A stretch of 16,367 nt of DNA from an uncultured Pseudoxanthomonas sp. (GCA_946479745.1 CAMLGZ010000037.1:1-16367); one strand, 5' to 3'; shown: positions 1-7,718, counted from the stretch's first letter. Program-made: numbers and translations. The notes: generated from the sequence alone by a model not told the origin.

Positions 1-1
1 G

Positions 2-844
2 CTGGACGAAAGCCATTTCGTTTCCGGCTTCACCCGCGAGGGTTTCATCGCCGCGGTGGAGCAGTCCAAGGAATACATCCGTGCCGGCGACATTTTCCAG
101 GTAGTGCTGTCGCAGCGCCTCAGCGTGCCGTTCCATGCGCGTCCGGTGGATGTGTACCGCGCGTTGCGCGCGCTCAATCCGTCGCCGTACATGTATTTTC
201 TGGATGTGGGCGATGTGCAGGTGGTGGGTTCCTCCCCGGAGATCCTGGTGCGCCTTGAAGAGGGCGAAGTCACGGTGCGCCCCATCGCCGGCACGCGCCC
301 GCGCGGACACACGCACGCGGAAGACCTGGCGATGGAAGCGGAATTGCTCGCCGATCCCAAGGAGCGTGCCGAACATCTGATGCTGATCGATCTGGGCCGC
401 AACGATGCGGGCCGCGTGTCCGAAGCGGGCACGGTGCAGGTGGGCGAGCAGTTCGTGATCGAGCGCTACAGCCATGTCATGCACATCGTCAGCGAAGTCA
501 CCGGAAAACTGTTGCCGGGCCTGAGTTATGCCGACGTGCTGCGTGCGACCTTCCCGGCAGGCACGGTCAGCGGCGCGCCCAAGATCCGGGCACTGGAAGT
601 GATACGCGAGCTGGAGCCGATCAAGCGCAACGTCTATGCGGGCAGCATCGGCTATATCGGATGGCACGGTGATGCGGACACGGCCATCGCCATCCGCACT
701 GCCGTCATCAAGGATGGGCGGCTGCATGTGCAGGCGGGGGCGGGGATTGTTTACGACTCGGATCCGCAGAAGGAGTGGGACGAGACGATGAATAAAGGTC
801 GCGCTCTGTTTAGAGCTGTGGCCGAGGCGGCGAAAGGATTATGA
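2..844 (+). CDS. trpE: Anthranilate synthase component I, 3' part (start lies before the window)
   Basis: TrpE pairs with the TrpG glutaminase to turn chorismate into anthranilate, the first committed step of tryptophan synthesis in the cytoplasm. The frame is open from base 2, so 280 C-terminal residues are visible. They form the chorismate-binding domain: [64 protein letters not shown] and [12 protein letters not shown] are all present in the family order, and nothing looks broken. The N-terminal regulatory part is outside the window, so feedback-site residues and any trp leader cannot be judged. The protein ends in a normal [13 protein letters not shown] tail, but the last codons (AAA GGA TTA) are AT-rich, and the stop TGA overlaps the ATG of the next ORF. 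An internal GTG at 56 is not a start; the conserved reading frame continues upstream of it. Confidence 0.97.
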   Translation: MDESHFVSGFTREGFIAAVEQSKEYIRAGDIFQVVLSQRLSVPFHARPVDVYRALRALNPSPYMYFLDVGDVQVVGSSPEILVRLEEGEVTVRPIAGTRPRGHTHAEDLAMEAELLADPKERAEHLMLIDLGRNDAGRVSEAGTVQVGEQFVIERYSHVMHIVSEVTGKLLPGLSYADVLRATFPAGTVSGAPKIRALEVIRELEPIKRNVYAGSIGYIGWHGDADTAIAIRTAVIKDGRLHVQAGAGIVYDSDPQKEWDETMNKGRALFRAVAEAAKGL

Positions 845-1356
845 GGAATCGAGAAGAAAAACTTCACTTCGAACGGCAGGTGTTCACATTTTTCTGTGAA
901 ACCGCGTCTTTGGTGATCGACTCAGATCAGATCTTTCAGCCTGATCCTCCTCTTCCAGATATTCATTGCTCAATTGCAGGTCAACAAAGATTCTTCGAGC
1001 TTACCTTGCTGACCGATCATGAAATTGAAGCAAAGATCTCAGAGGCAAGTAATTTTCGCAAAAGGAAGGAAGGAAAACGGACGTGTTCAAACTTTAAGAT
1101 AACGATTGATGATGTGGTCTCTCTTATCCAAAAGAAAGCAAAGAAGTCTTATGCAGTGAACGAGGTTGAGTTACTGATTCACGACGGCGGAACGCCAATA
1201 GATGATCTCTGGATATATGACCAGGAATTTATCGGGCTTGAAATTCAAAATGCAACGAACAGTTCAAGCTTTGCAAGAGTCTGGATATTCGACAACTTAA
1301 GCTCAAAGGTTCTGTCTTTTGATAATCAAATAGTTCAGCGTGTTATTGGAGGCTAA
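841..1356 (+). CDS. Hypothetical protein of foreign composition between trpE and trpG
   Basis: A 171-residue protein I do not recognise. Its ATG overlaps the trpE stop (ATGA), with AAAGGA at 833-838 close upstream, so it is probably translated by coupling to trpE. Two 60-base lines I counted (1021-1080, 1261-1320) are about 40% GC, one near the start (901-960) is 50%, and a comparable trpG line (1501-1560) is 67%; codons such as AAA, ATA and TTT are frequent. The residue order is a helix with FERQVFTFF, then PDIHCSI, a turn, FFELT, a Lys/Arg-rich helix (around 68-100), and two hydrophobic strands, VELLIHD and [11 protein letters not shown] followed by E-x-T in the next strand resembles a degenerate PD-(D/E)xK nuclease-like core with Thr at the Lys position. 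That is only a fold guess. No signal peptide or membrane segment is seen. It may be a recent insertion into the operon. Confidence 0.72.
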   Translation: MRNREEKLHFERQVFTFFCETASLVIDSDQIFQPDPPLPDIHCSIAGQQRFFELTLLTDHEIEAKISEASNFRKRKEGKRTCSNFKITIDDVVSLIQKKAKKSYAVNEVELLIHDGGTPIDDLWIYDQEFIGLEIQNATNSSSFARVWIFDNLSSKVLSFDNQIVQRVIGG

Positions 1357-1398
1357 TTTGATTGTTGCCCTTGTTGTTAATATCGATTGGACTGACAC

Positions 1399-1977
1399 AT
1401 GCTCCTAATGCTCGACAACTACGACAGCTTCACCTACAACCTCGTGCAGTACCTGCAATCGCTGGGGGCCGAGGTCAAGGTGGTGCGCAACGATGCGCTG
1501 ACGGTGGACGAGATCGAGAAGCTCGCCCCCGAGCGCATCGTCATTTCGCCGGGTCCGTGCACGCCCAATGAAGCCGGCGTGTCGCTGGAGTTGATCGAGC
1601 GGCTGGGCCAGCGCACGCCGATCCTGGGCGTATGTCTGGGCCATCAGAGCATCGGCCAGGCCTACGGCGGCGATGTGATCCGCGCCAAGACCATCATGCA
1701 CGGCAAGACCTCGCGCATCCGCCACCAGGGCAAGGGCGTATTCGCCCACCTGCCTGATGCCTACGAGGCGACCCGCTACCATTCGCTTGTGGTGGACCGC
1801 GGCACGCTGCCCGAATCGCTGGAGATCACCGCCTGGACCGAGCTGGAGGACGGTTCGTTCGAGGAAATCATGGGCCTGCGCCACAAGCAATTCCCGGTGC
1901 AGGGCGTGCAGTTCCATCCCGAGTCGATTCTTACCGAACACGGCCACGCACTGTTGAAGAATTTCCTTGAGGGATAA
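1399..1977 (+). CDS. trpG: Anthranilate synthase component II (glutamine amidotransferase)
   Basis: TrpG releases ammonia from glutamine and passes it to TrpE. The 192 residues are full length for a class I amidotransferase. The oxyanion segment [11 protein letters not shown] (50-60), the nucleophile elbow [14 protein letters not shown] with Cys79, and the His173/Glu175 pair in QFHPES complete the catalytic triad. The N-terminus [20 protein letters not shown] is the usual start of this family, which fixes the ATG at 1399. The ribosome site is poor: the preceding 40 bases belong to the AT-rich stretch that follows the foreign ORF. The same enzyme could also serve folate synthesis, but the trp operon context favours tryptophan. 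Confidence 0.97.
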   Translation: MLLMLDNYDSFTYNLVQYLQSLGAEVKVVRNDALTVDEIEKLAPERIVISPGPCTPNEAGVSLELIERLGQRTPILGVCLGHQSIGQAYGGDVIRAKTIMHGKTSRIRHQGKGVFAHLPDAYEATRYHSLVVDRGTLPESLEITAWTELEDGSFEEIMGLRHKQFPVQGVQFHPESILTEHGHALLKNFLEG

Positions 1978-1999
1978 TCCCGCATAACCCCGCACCCTT

Positions 2000-2072
2000 G
2001 TAGGAGCGGGCCCTGCCCGCGACGCTCCAGGCGCGATGCACGAAAAGCGTCGCGGGCAGGGCCCGCTCCTAC
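2000..2072. repeat. Inverted pair of GTAG-headed REP elements between trpG and trpD
   Basis: Two 27-base arms (2000-2026 and 2046-2072) are exact reverse complements around a 19-base spacer. Each arm begins with GTAG on its own strand and contains its own small hairpin, GCGGGC-CCT-GCCCGC. GTAG followed by a stem-loop is the mark of REP elements mobilised by RAYT transposases, such as the SMAG elements of Stenotrophomonas. The pair ends 12 bases before the trpD start, so a cruciform or RNA hairpin would sit right at the trpD ribosome site. Confidence 0.9.
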
Positions 2073-2084
2073 AGAGAACATGAC

Positions 2085-3116
2085 ATGCCTTTGACGCCAC
2101 AAGAAGCCCTGCAACGTACCATCGAGCATCGCGAGATCTTCCATGACGAGATGGTGGACCTGTTCCGCCTGATCATGCGCGGCGAAGTCTCGCCGGTCAT
2201 GACCGCGGCCATCCTCACCGGGTTGCGCGTGAAGAAAGAGACCATCGGCGAGATCGCCGGTGCGGCCACGGTGATGCGCGAGTTTTCGCGCACGGTGGAC
2301 GTGCCGGATAAGTCGCGCCTGGTGGATATCGTCGGCACCGGCGGCGACGGCTCGCATACCTTCAACATCTCCACCGCGTCGATGTTCGTCGCGGCGGCGG
2401 CGGGCGCCAAAGTGGCCAAGCACGGCAACCGCAGCGTGTCGTCCAAATCCGGCAGCGCCGACGTGCTGGAAGCGCTGGGCGCGTCGATCGAGCTGGAGCC
2501 GGAACAGGTCGCTCAATCCATCGCCAGCACCGGCATCGGCTTCATGTTCGCGCCGGTGCACCACCCGGCGATGAAAGTGGTCGCTCCCGTTCGCCGCGAA
2601 ATGGGTGTGCGCACCATCTTCAACATCCTCGGGCCGCTCACCAACCCGGCCGGCGCCCCCAACATCCTGATGGGCGTGTTCCATCCCGATCTGGTCGGCA
2701 TCCAGGCGCGCGCGCTGCACGAACTGGGCGCCGAACGCGCGCTGGTGGTGTGGGGCCGCGACGGCATGGACGAACTCTCGCTGGGCGCGGCCACCCTGGT
2801 CGGCGAATTGCGCAACGGCGTGGTCACCGAGTACGAACTTCACCCGGAGGATTTCGGCATCGCCATGTCGGCCAGCCGCAACCTGCGCGTGGCCGACGCG
2901 GCGGAGTCCAAGGCGATGCTGCTGGGCGTGCTGGACAACCGGCCGGGCCCGGCGCGCGAGATCGTTGTATTGAACGCGGGCGCCGCGCTGTATGTCGCTG
3001 GCGTCGCAGACTCCATCGATGCTGGGATAGAGATGTCGCGCGAAGTCATCACCACCGGCGCGGCGCTGGCCAAGCTGGAGGAATTCGTGGCGATGACCAA
3101 GAGACTGGCTCAATGA
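2085..3116 (+). CDS. trpD: Anthranilate phosphoribosyltransferase
   Basis: TrpD joins anthranilate to phosphoribosyl pyrophosphate, giving phosphoribosyl-anthranilate. The 343 residues cover the whole family length: a helical N-terminal domain, then the PRPP loop GTGGD (84-88), the KHGNR motif (112-116), [11 protein letters not shown] (122-132), GPLTNPA (183-189) and the Mg-binding Asp229-Glu230 pair. The protein starts directly with the [15 protein letters not shown] helix, which supports the ATG at 2085. The upstream AGAGAA is only a weak ribosome site and lies immediately after the palindromic repeat, so translation of this gene may depend on that structure. TrpD is stand-alone here, not fused to TrpG as in Escherichia coli. 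Confidence 0.97.
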   Translation: MPLTPQEALQRTIEHREIFHDEMVDLFRLIMRGEVSPVMTAAILTGLRVKKETIGEIAGAATVMREFSRTVDVPDKSRLVDIVGTGGDGSHTFNISTASMFVAAAAGAKVAKHGNRSVSSKSGSADVLEALGASIELEPEQVAQSIASTGIGFMFAPVHHPAMKVVAPVRREMGVRTIFNILGPLTNPAGAPNILMGVFHPDLVGIQARALHELGAERALVVWGRDGMDELSLGAATLVGELRNGVVTEYELHPEDFGIAMSASRNLRVADAAESKAMLLGVLDNRPGPAREIVVLNAGAALYVAGVADSIDAGIEMSREVITTGAALAKLEEFVAMTKRLAQ

Positions 3117-3143
3117 ACAAAGTGAAGCCGCAATTTTTCGAAT

Positions 3144-3245
3144 CGTCATTCCCGCGAAGGCGGGAACCCAGCGACTTTCATCTTTCTCGATCGACCTTCA
3201 CTGCAAAAGAAGAGGCACTGGGTTCCCGCCTCCGCGGGAATGACG
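3144..3245. repeat. Inverted pair of dRS3-like repeats (ATTCCC...GGGAA) after trpD
   Basis: Arms 3144-3171 and 3218-3245 are 28 bases long and reverse complementary with one mismatch. The core ATTCCCGCGAAGGCGGGAA resembles the ATTCCC-N8-GGGAAT dRS3 element of Neisseria and related repeats in many beta- and gammaproteobacteria. The 46-base centre is unrelated and AT-richer. Read as a unit, the 102 bases look like a very small inverted-repeat element. I saw no flanking target duplication. Confidence 0.85.
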
Positions 3246-3261
3246 GCCGAGAGGTATGCGT

Positions 3262-3600
3262 ATGAATGACGGATTCGCCCAGCTTCCCAAGCCCCCTTAC
3301 TACGCGGTCATCTTCTCCTCGCAGCGCAATGCGCACGACGAGGAAGGCTACGGAAGCACCGCGCAGCGCATGGTCGAGCTCGCGCGGGAGCAGCCCGGGT
3401 TCCTGGGCGTGGAATCCACACGCGGCGCCGATGGCTTCGGCATCACCGTGGCTTACTGGGAAAGCGAGGAATCCATTCTGGCCTGGCGCCGGCATGCCGA
3501 GCACACCGCTGCGCGCGAGCGCGGGCGTACCGATTGGTACGAGCATTTCGAATTGCGCGTCGCCAAGGTGGAACGCGCGTATGGCTGGGACAGGCAGTAG
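3262..3600 (+). CDS. Small ABM-fold protein (antibiotic biosynthesis monooxygenase-like)
   Basis: A 112-residue protein with the layout of the dimeric alpha-beta barrel ABM superfamily: strand YYAVIFSSQRN, a helix YGSTAQRMVELAREQPGFLGVEST, the strand GFGITVAYWES, and a helix ESILAWRRHAEHTAARERG ending in WYEHFELRVAKVERAYGW. The W-R-H-x-x-H segment and WYEHFELRVAKVER tail are typical of proteins annotated as antibiotic biosynthesis or heme-degrading monooxygenases, but the substrate is unknown. The first in-frame ATG (3256) lies one base after AGAGG (3250-3254). The ATG at 3262 has the proper seven-base spacing, so I chose it. It lies between trpD and trpC on the same strand, separated from both by repeats; a direct role in tryptophan synthesis is not evident. 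Confidence 0.85.
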   Translation: MNDGFAQLPKPPYYAVIFSSQRNAHDEEGYGSTAQRMVELAREQPGFLGVESTRGADGFGITVAYWESEESILAWRRHAEHTAARERGRTDWYEHFELRVAKVERAYGWDRQ

Positions 3601-3604
3601 ATCA

Positions 3605-3749
3605 CCCCCTCCCTTGCGAAGCAGGGGAGCTCGAAGCCGCCTCTAGCGGCTGAGGAGGGAGGGGTAGCTCTTGATCTTGCTCTCCAGCTTTCAGCATTAC
3701 GCCAAGAGCACCCCCTCCCAACCTCCCCTGCTTCGCAAGGGGAGGGGCA
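3605..3749. repeat. Two head-to-head copies of a CCCCTCCC-family intergenic repeat
   Basis: Copy one (+ strand, about 3605-3672) runs CCCCCTCCCTTGCGAAGC, AGGGGAG, an inner hairpin AGCCGC-CTCTA-GCGGCT (3635-3651), GGGAGGGG and ends TAGCTCTTG. Copy two (- strand, from 3749 back to about 3703) runs CCCCTCCCCTTGCGAAGC, AGGGGAGG, TTGGGAGGGGG, TGCTCTTG. The outer arms 3605-3629 and 3723-3747 are inverted with one base of length difference. A third copy lies at the right edge of the window. The block fills the gap before trpC and would form strong RNA hairpins in the operon transcript. Confidence 0.88.
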
Positions 3750-3764
3750 CAAACAGGACACCCA

Positions 3765-4562
3765 ATGAGCGACATCCTCAACACCATCCTCGCCCGCAAA
3801 GCGGAAGAAATCGCCGATCGTAGCGCTCGCGCACCTTTGGCCGAAGTGATCGCGCGCGCGCAAGACGCTTCGCCCGTACGCGGCTTCGCCGATGCACTGC
3901 AAGAACGTATCGGCACGGGCGACGCAGCAGTGATCGCCGAAATCAAGAAGGCCAGCCCCTCCAAGGGCGTGATCCGGCAGGATTTCCGCCCGGCGGAGAT
4001 CGCCATGAGCTACGAGTTCGGCGGTGCGGCCTGCCTGTCGGTGCTGACCGACGTGGATTTCTTCCAGGGCGCCGATGCCTACCTGCAACAGGCGCGCGAC
4101 GCCTGCACCCTGCCGGTGCTGCGCAAGGATTTCACCATCGACCCCTATCAGGTGTACGAAGCGCGCGCGCTGGGCGCCGATTGCATCCTGCTGATCGTCG
4201 CGGCGTTGGACGACAGCCAACTGGTCGACCTCTCCGGGCTGGCCATGCAGCTGGAGATGGACGTGCTGGTGGAAGTGCACGACATCGACGAACTGGAACG
4301 TGCGCTGCAAGTGCCGGTGCCGCTGATCGGCATCAACAACCGCAACCTGCGCACCTTCGAAGTGTCGCTGGAGAACACCCTGGCGATGAAGGACGCGGTA
4401 CCCAAGGACCGCCTGCTGGTCACCGAAAGCGGGATAGTCGTGGCCGACGATGTCGCCAGAATGCGCACGGCGGGCGTGCACGCGTTCCTGGTCGGCGAGA
4501 CGTTCATGCGCGCCGATGAACCGGGCGAGGCGTTGCGTCAGTTATTCTTTCCGTATGAGTGA
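3765..4562 (+). CDS. trpC: Indole-3-glycerol-phosphate synthase
   Basis: TrpC closes the indole ring by decarboxylating and cyclising carboxyphenylamino-deoxyribulose phosphate. The 265-residue TIM barrel has every expected element: [12 protein letters not shown] with Glu59 and Lys61, LRKDF with the general-acid Lys121, LVEVHD with Glu170, GINNRNL with Asn191-Asn192, the ESGI phosphate loop (221-224) and FLVGETFM near the end. It is monofunctional; the TrpF isomerase fused to it in enterobacteria is absent and must be encoded elsewhere. AGGA at 3755-3758 sits six bases before the ATG. Its last 8 bases overlap the start of the next gene. Confidence 0.97.
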   Translation: MSDILNTILARKAEEIADRSARAPLAEVIARAQDASPVRGFADALQERIGTGDAAVIAEIKKASPSKGVIRQDFRPAEIAMSYEFGGAACLSVLTDVDFFQGADAYLQQARDACTLPVLRKDFTIDPYQVYEARALGADCILLIVAALDDSQLVDLSGLAMQLEMDVLVEVHDIDELERALQVPVPLIGINNRNLRTFEVSLENTLAMKDAVPKDRLLVTESGIVVADDVARMRTAGVHAFLVGETFMRADEPGEALRQLFFPYE

Positions 4563-5292
4563 AGCCACGCAGAACTTTCCGACACCGCGCGACGAAGCAC
4601 CCGTAGTGGTCTTCGACTTCGACCACACCCTGTACGACGGCGATTCCTTCAGCCACGTGTTGGGCTGGCTGTTGAAGCGCAACCCGTTGCGGATGCTGGT
4701 AGCGGTGCTGGCAACTCCGTTGCTGGGACCGATGGTCGCGTTCCTGCCTGCACGCCGCCGCGGCATCAGCGGTTATGTCTGGATCGGTACGTTCGGGCTG
4801 CATGGGCGTCGCAGCTTCGATGCCATGATCGACCTGTACGTGGCCACGCACCAGACGGAAATCCGCCAGCGCCTGCTGCCGATCGCTCTGGAAGTGCTGC
4901 GCGGACACCGCGCTTCGGGCGACCGTGTGGTCATCGCCACCGGCGCGCCGCCGGAACTGGCCCGCGCCATTCTGGCTTTCGTCACCCATCAGGACGTACC
5001 GGTGATCGGCACCGCGGTCGGTCCGCGCTTCGGCGCGATGGGCGCCCGCCGCCACTGCCACAACGAAGAGAAAGTGCGCATGTTGCAGGAGCGCGGCTAC
5101 GGCGAGATCGCCATGGCCTATTCGGACAGCAGCGCCGACCTGCCCTTGCTCAAGGCCGCGCGCGCGCCCGTGGTGGTGAACCCCAAGGCCAAGCGGGTGG
5201 CGATGTTCCGCAGCGTGCTGCCCCCGGGTACGCCGATCCTCAACTGGGGATGCAAAGACCGCGCCGGCGATCCGGTCGCCGCGCCGCTGTAG
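4555..5292 (+). CDS. HAD-superfamily IB phosphatase (phosphoserine phosphatase-like)
   Basis: A 245-residue hydrolase of the HAD IB subfamily. Motif I is [11 protein letters not shown] with nucleophile Asp21 and acid Asp23, motif II is VIATGAPP with Thr129, motif III is Lys173 in NEEKV, and motif IV is [11 protein letters not shown] with Asp191 and Asp195. A helical cap with a hydrophobic stretch (about 47-64, [16 protein letters not shown]) sits between motifs I and II, which suggests membrane contact or a lipid-like substrate. The C-terminal [11 protein letters not shown] segment is shared with SerB/CicA-type proteins. Its ATG lies inside the last codons of trpC (8-base overlap), so translation is coupled to the operon. 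A longer frame from 4450 only repeats trpC sequence out of frame and is not used. The substrate cannot be read from the sequence; a phosphorylated metabolite is likely. Confidence 0.9.
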   Translation: MSEATQNFPTPRDEAPVVVFDFDHTLYDGDSFSHVLGWLLKRNPLRMLVAVLATPLLGPMVAFLPARRRGISGYVWIGTFGLHGRRSFDAMIDLYVATHQTEIRQRLLPIALEVLRGHRASGDRVVIATGAPPELARAILAFVTHQDVPVIGTAVGPRFGAMGARRHCHNEEKVRMLQERGYGEIAMAYSDSSADLPLLKAARAPVVVNPKAKRVAMFRSVLPPGTPILNWGCKDRAGDPVAAPL

Positions 5293-5436
5293 GGTGGGCC
5301 CTGGCCCACCATCGCGGACCGGACGCAATCAGCAGCATCGATCGAGATAGCTGCCTGGGTGCGGTGTCGCTCTTCAATTCCGCCGACTGCCATTGCAATC
5401 GGAGTGATGGCAATGGTGGGCCGGGGCTCACCCTAC
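5289..5436. repeat. Inverted pair of GTAG REP elements between convergent genes
   Basis: Left copy 5289-5312 starts GTAG and folds as GGTGGGCC-CT-GGCCCACC, a perfect 8-bp stem. The right copy, 5413-5436 on the - strand, matches it with two differences. About 100 bases of unremarkable sequence separate them. The pair occupies the gap between the HAD gene (+) and the zinc-ribbon gene (-), and its GTAG overlaps the HAD stop codon. A role as a bidirectional transcript end is possible. Confidence 0.88.
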
Positions 5437-5440
5437 CGGA

Positions 5441-5818
5441 TTACAGCGGCCGCGCTGGCGCGTCCAGGTCCCTGAGCCATTCGACGAAGCTGTGCTTGGT
5501 GAGATCGGTGAACTCGCCGGCGTCGTAGAAACGACCGAAGCAGCTCTGGCAGCTCTCGAACCAGATATGCGGCTGTTGCGGATCGACCATGCGGATCAGG
5601 TCTTGCTGGCCTACACAGGACGGGCAATCGATGCGGTCGATGCTGTTGTATTGCTTGCCTTGCTCGGCGCTGCCTGTGTCGATCTGCTCGACGAACGGGA
5701 CCAGTTGTTCATGGGCCAGCATCTCCAACCACACGCCGTTGCAGTGGGAGCAGCGGTACGCCTTGGCTGGCAAGTCGGGCAGTTCGTTCATTGCGTTGGA
5801 GCACTTCGGGCATTGCAT
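5441..5818 (-). CDS. Double zinc-ribbon protein (zf-TFIIB type)
   Basis: A 125-residue protein with two successive zinc ribbons of the zf-TFIIB kind. The first has CPKC (Cys3, Cys6) and YRCSHCNGVWLE (Cys23, Cys26). The second has CPSC (Cys65, Cys68) and ESCQSCFGRFYDAGEF (Cys90, Cys93). The C-x-x-C-x-G-x-W/F-x-D/E pattern followed by an acidic residue is the family signature. All eight metal ligands are present. There is no signal peptide, so it is probably cytoplasmic. The function of such small zf-TFIIB proteins is not established; they are often annotated only by this domain. GAGG a few bases before the ATG serves as ribosome site. A terminator lies between it and clp, so it likely has its own promoter. 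Confidence 0.88.
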   Translation of the reverse strand: MQCPKCSNAMNELPDLPAKAYRCSHCNGVWLEMLAHEQLVPFVEQIDTGSAEQGKQYNSIDRIDCPSCVGQQDLIRMVDPQQPHIWFESCQSCFGRFYDAGEFTDLTKHSFVEWLRDLDAPARPL

Positions 5819-5872
5819 GCGGCGGCCTCGGGTTTGGTGACGGGCAAGAGTAGCGCGAGCCTGGAGATTTCC

Positions 5873-5901
5873 ACAAAAGAAAAGGCGGGCCGAAGCCCGC
5901 C
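5873..5901 (-). terminator. Rho-independent terminator of clp
   Basis: On the - strand, GGCGGGC-TTCG-GCCCGCC (5901 to 5884) is followed by TTTTCTTTT. The stem is 7 G-C pairs with a stable UUCG loop and a T-rich tail, the classic intrinsic terminator form. It starts 26 bases after the clp stop codon. Confidence 0.93.
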
Positions 5902-5926
5902 TGTTCCAATCCCCAAACTGGTGCTT

Positions 5927-6613
5927 TCAGCGCGTGCCGTATAGCACGACGGTCTTGCCGCGGGCATGCAGCACGCCGTCGGCCTGCTGCTTCTTCAGCA
6001 CGCGGCCAGCCATCTCGCGCGAGCAGCCGACCAAGCGGGCCAGCTCCTGCCGGGAAACGCGCAGCTGGGTGCCTTGCGGGTGGCTCATGGCTTCGGGCTC
6101 GCGGGCCAGGTCGTGCAGGGTGCGGACGATGCGGTCGGTGACGTCCAAGAACGCCAGACGGCTGGCTTTCCTGCTGGTATCCAGCAGCCGGCGCGAGAGC
6201 TGCGAGCCGATGGAATAAAGCAGGCGAGGCGCGTCGGCGACCAGGGTGCCGGAAAACAGCTGGTGCAGGCGCTCGTAGCTGATTTCGGCCAGTTCGCATT
6301 GCGTACGGGTGCGCAGGATCACTTCGCGGCGGTCCGATTCGATGAAAAGGCCCATTTCGCCGACGAATTCACCAGCCCCGAAGTAGCCCAGCACCAGCTC
6401 GCGGTCGTCCTCTTCCTCGGTAATGATGCTGACCGAGCCGCTGACCACGTAGTAAAGGGTGCCGGCCGGGTCGCCTGGGCGGAACACGTCCGCACGCGCA
6501 GGGTAGCGGCGGCGATGGCAGTGGGCCAGGAAGCGTTCGATAGTGGCGGCATCGGGCGTCAGGGGGCTGGACGCGATACGCGCAGGATTGGAAATGGGTG
6601 TACCTAGGCTCAT
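5927..6613 (-). CDS. clp: CRP-family global regulator Clp
   Basis: A 228-residue transcription factor with an N-terminal cyclic-nucleotide-binding beta roll (about 25-125), a long dimer helix (about 126-155) and a C-terminal helix-turn-helix (RQELARLVGCSREMAGRVLKK, about 188-208). It matches from memory the Xanthomonas Clp protein almost throughout, apart from a variable N-terminal 20 residues. In E. coli CRP, Arg82 and Ser83 hold the cAMP phosphate; the aligned residues here are Arg96 and Glu97. Glu at that place is the residue (Glu99 in the longer X. campestris protein) reported to matter for Clp sensing of cyclic di-GMP, which releases it from DNA. Family knowledge: Clp controls extracellular enzymes, polysaccharide, motility and, in Lysobacter, antibiotic synthesis. 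It is transcribed divergently from speD. Confidence 0.95.
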   Translation of the reverse strand: MSLGTPISNPARIASSPLTPDAATIERFLAHCHRRRYPARADVFRPGDPAGTLYYVVSGSVSIITEEEDDRELVLGYFGAGEFVGEMGLFIESDRREVILRTRTQCELAEISYERLHQLFSGTLVADAPRLLYSIGSQLSRRLLDTSRKASRLAFLDVTDRIVRTLHDLAREPEAMSHPQGTQLRVSRQELARLVGCSREMAGRVLKKQQADGVLHARGKTVVLYGTR

Positions 6614-6755
6614 TCGGGGGAATTCAAATGTGAGTTCTGCAAGCTTAGTCTGAATATGTGCGCAACGGCAAACCCCGGTCAGACGGACATTTCGCTGTCA
6701 CCCTGTTTGCCGCATAATCGCGCCCCTCGCCGCTTCCCCCAGAGGGATCACCGCC
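6614..6755. promoter_or_regulatory. Divergent clp/speD promoter region
   Basis: This 142-base gap must hold the promoters of both genes. Towards speD, CATAAT (6713-6718) is a fair -10 box, but the -35 candidate TTCGCT (6691-6696) is weak. Towards clp, TTGCCG and TAAGCT spaced by 18 bases can be read on the - strand, also weakly. A CRP-type half site TGTGA occurs at 6629-6633, just before the clp start, without a TCACA partner. AGAGGGA at 6741-6747 is the speD ribosome site. Confidence 0.4.
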
Positions 6756-7550
6756 GTGGTCAAACCACTCCCGCGTCTCAGGCTCCAGGGTTTCAACAAC
6801 CTTACCAAGGCGCTGAGTTTCAATATCTATGATGTCTGCTACGCGGTCTCGGAAGAGGAGCGCCAGCGCTACATCGCCTATATCGACGAGGAATACAACG
6901 CCGATCGCCTGACCCAGATCCTGACCGATGTGGCCGAGATCATCGGTGCCAACATCCTCAATGTGGCCCGTCAGGACTACGATCCCCAGGGCGCCTCGGT
7001 GACCATCCTGATCTCCGAGGAACCGGTGATCGACAAGAAGCTGGCGGGCAAGGAGATCATCTCCGACGCGGTGGTCGCGCATTTGGACAAGAGCCACATC
7101 ACCGTCCATACATACCCGGAAACGCATCCGCAGCACGGCATCGCCACCTTCCGCGCCGACATCGACGTGGCCACCTGCGGCGTGATCTCGCCGCTGAAGG
7201 CGCTGAATTACCTGATCGAAAGCTTCGAATCGGACATCGTGGTGGCCGACTACCGCGTGCGCGGCTTCACCCGCGACGTGAAGGGCAAGAAGCACTACAT
7301 CGACCACAAGATCAATTCCATCCAGGATTTCCTGGCCAAGAACATCAAGTCGCGCTACGAGATGTTCGATGTCAACGTCTATCAGGAAAACATCTTCCAC
7401 ACCAAGATGCACTTGAAGGACTTCGATCTGGACCAGTACCTGTTCGAGGAAAAGGCCAAGAACCTGTCGTTCAAGGAGCGCATGAAGATCGAAGCGCTGC
7501 TCAAGCGCGAGATCGAAGAGCTGTTCCACGGGCGCAACCTGGTCGAATAA
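6756..7550 (+). CDS. speD: S-adenosylmethionine decarboxylase proenzyme (E. coli type)
   Basis: SpeD decarboxylates S-adenosylmethionine to supply the aminopropyl group for spermidine. The 264 residues align with E. coli SpeD from [15 protein letters not shown] to GRNLVE. The proenzyme cuts itself at Lys112-Ser113 in [14 protein letters not shown], turning Ser113 into the pyruvoyl cofactor. The conserved Cys141 in [16 protein letters not shown] is present. The ORF starts with GTG, supported by AGAGGGA eight bases upstream and by homology beginning within a few residues; no ATG fits better. A speE partner is not seen nearby, so spermidine synthase must be elsewhere if present. Confidence 0.96.
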   Translation: MVKPLPRLRLQGFNNLTKALSFNIYDVCYAVSEEERQRYIAYIDEEYNADRLTQILTDVAEIIGANILNVARQDYDPQGASVTILISEEPVIDKKLAGKEIISDAVVAHLDKSHITVHTYPETHPQHGIATFRADIDVATCGVISPLKALNYLIESFESDIVVADYRVRGFTRDVKGKKHYIDHKINSIQDFLAKNIKSRYEMFDVNVYQENIFHTKMHLKDFDLDQYLFEEKAKNLSFKERMKIEALLKREIEELFHGRNLVE

Positions 7551-7606
7551 GCCGGGTTACGCGGGATTCGGGAACCCCCCGTTATCCTGGACAGCATCAG
7601 ACAAAG

Positions 7607-7664
7607 GCGGGACGACCCGCGCGCAGGGATCCATTTACCTGCGCTACCAAGACCGACGGCGGTC
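7607..7664 (+). promoter_or_regulatory. Guanidine-II (mini-ykkC) riboswitch
   Basis: Two short hairpins with ACGR loops define this class. P1 is GCGGG-ACGA-CCCGC (7607-7620) and P2 is GACCG-ACGG-CGGTC (7651-7664). Between them, GCGCAGG (7621-7627) and CCTGCGC (7638-7644) form a linker hairpin. Guanidinium binding stabilises the loop-loop dimer of P1 and P2. The location, 54 bases before sugE/gdx, is the expected one because that gene exports guanidinium. The 3' arm of P2 is shared with the terminator that follows, so ligand binding should switch the gene on. Confidence 0.9.
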
Positions 7665-7690
7665 CGTGGCGAAAGCCCCGGGCCGTTTTT
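7660..7690 (+). terminator. Riboswitch-controlled terminator before sugE
   Basis: CGGTCC (7660-7665) pairs with GGGCCG (7680-7685), one T-G wobble included. An inner stem GGC-GAAA-GCC (7668-7677) closes the hairpin, and TTTTT (7686-7690) follows. The first five bases of the left arm are also the 3' arm of riboswitch hairpin P2, so the two structures exclude each other. Without guanidine the terminator should form and stop transcription before sugE. Confidence 0.85.
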
Positions 7691-7718
7691 CGTTTCATGC
7701 ACCCGTTAGGAGAGCAAC

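Noticed and set aside
2000..2072. trp attenuator or CRISPR-like repeat between trpG and trpD
   Set aside because: No leader peptide with Trp codons and no spacer series; the GTAG head and inner hairpins identify a REP pair.
1776..3149. 457-codon open frame on the - strand across trpG and trpD
   Set aside because: His/Arg/Gln-rich composition of a GC-rich antisense shadow; trpD on the other strand has every family motif.
6629..6633. CRP/Clp half site TGTGA before clp as an autoregulatory operator
   Set aside because: No TCACA partner at the required spacing; a five-base match is expected by chance.
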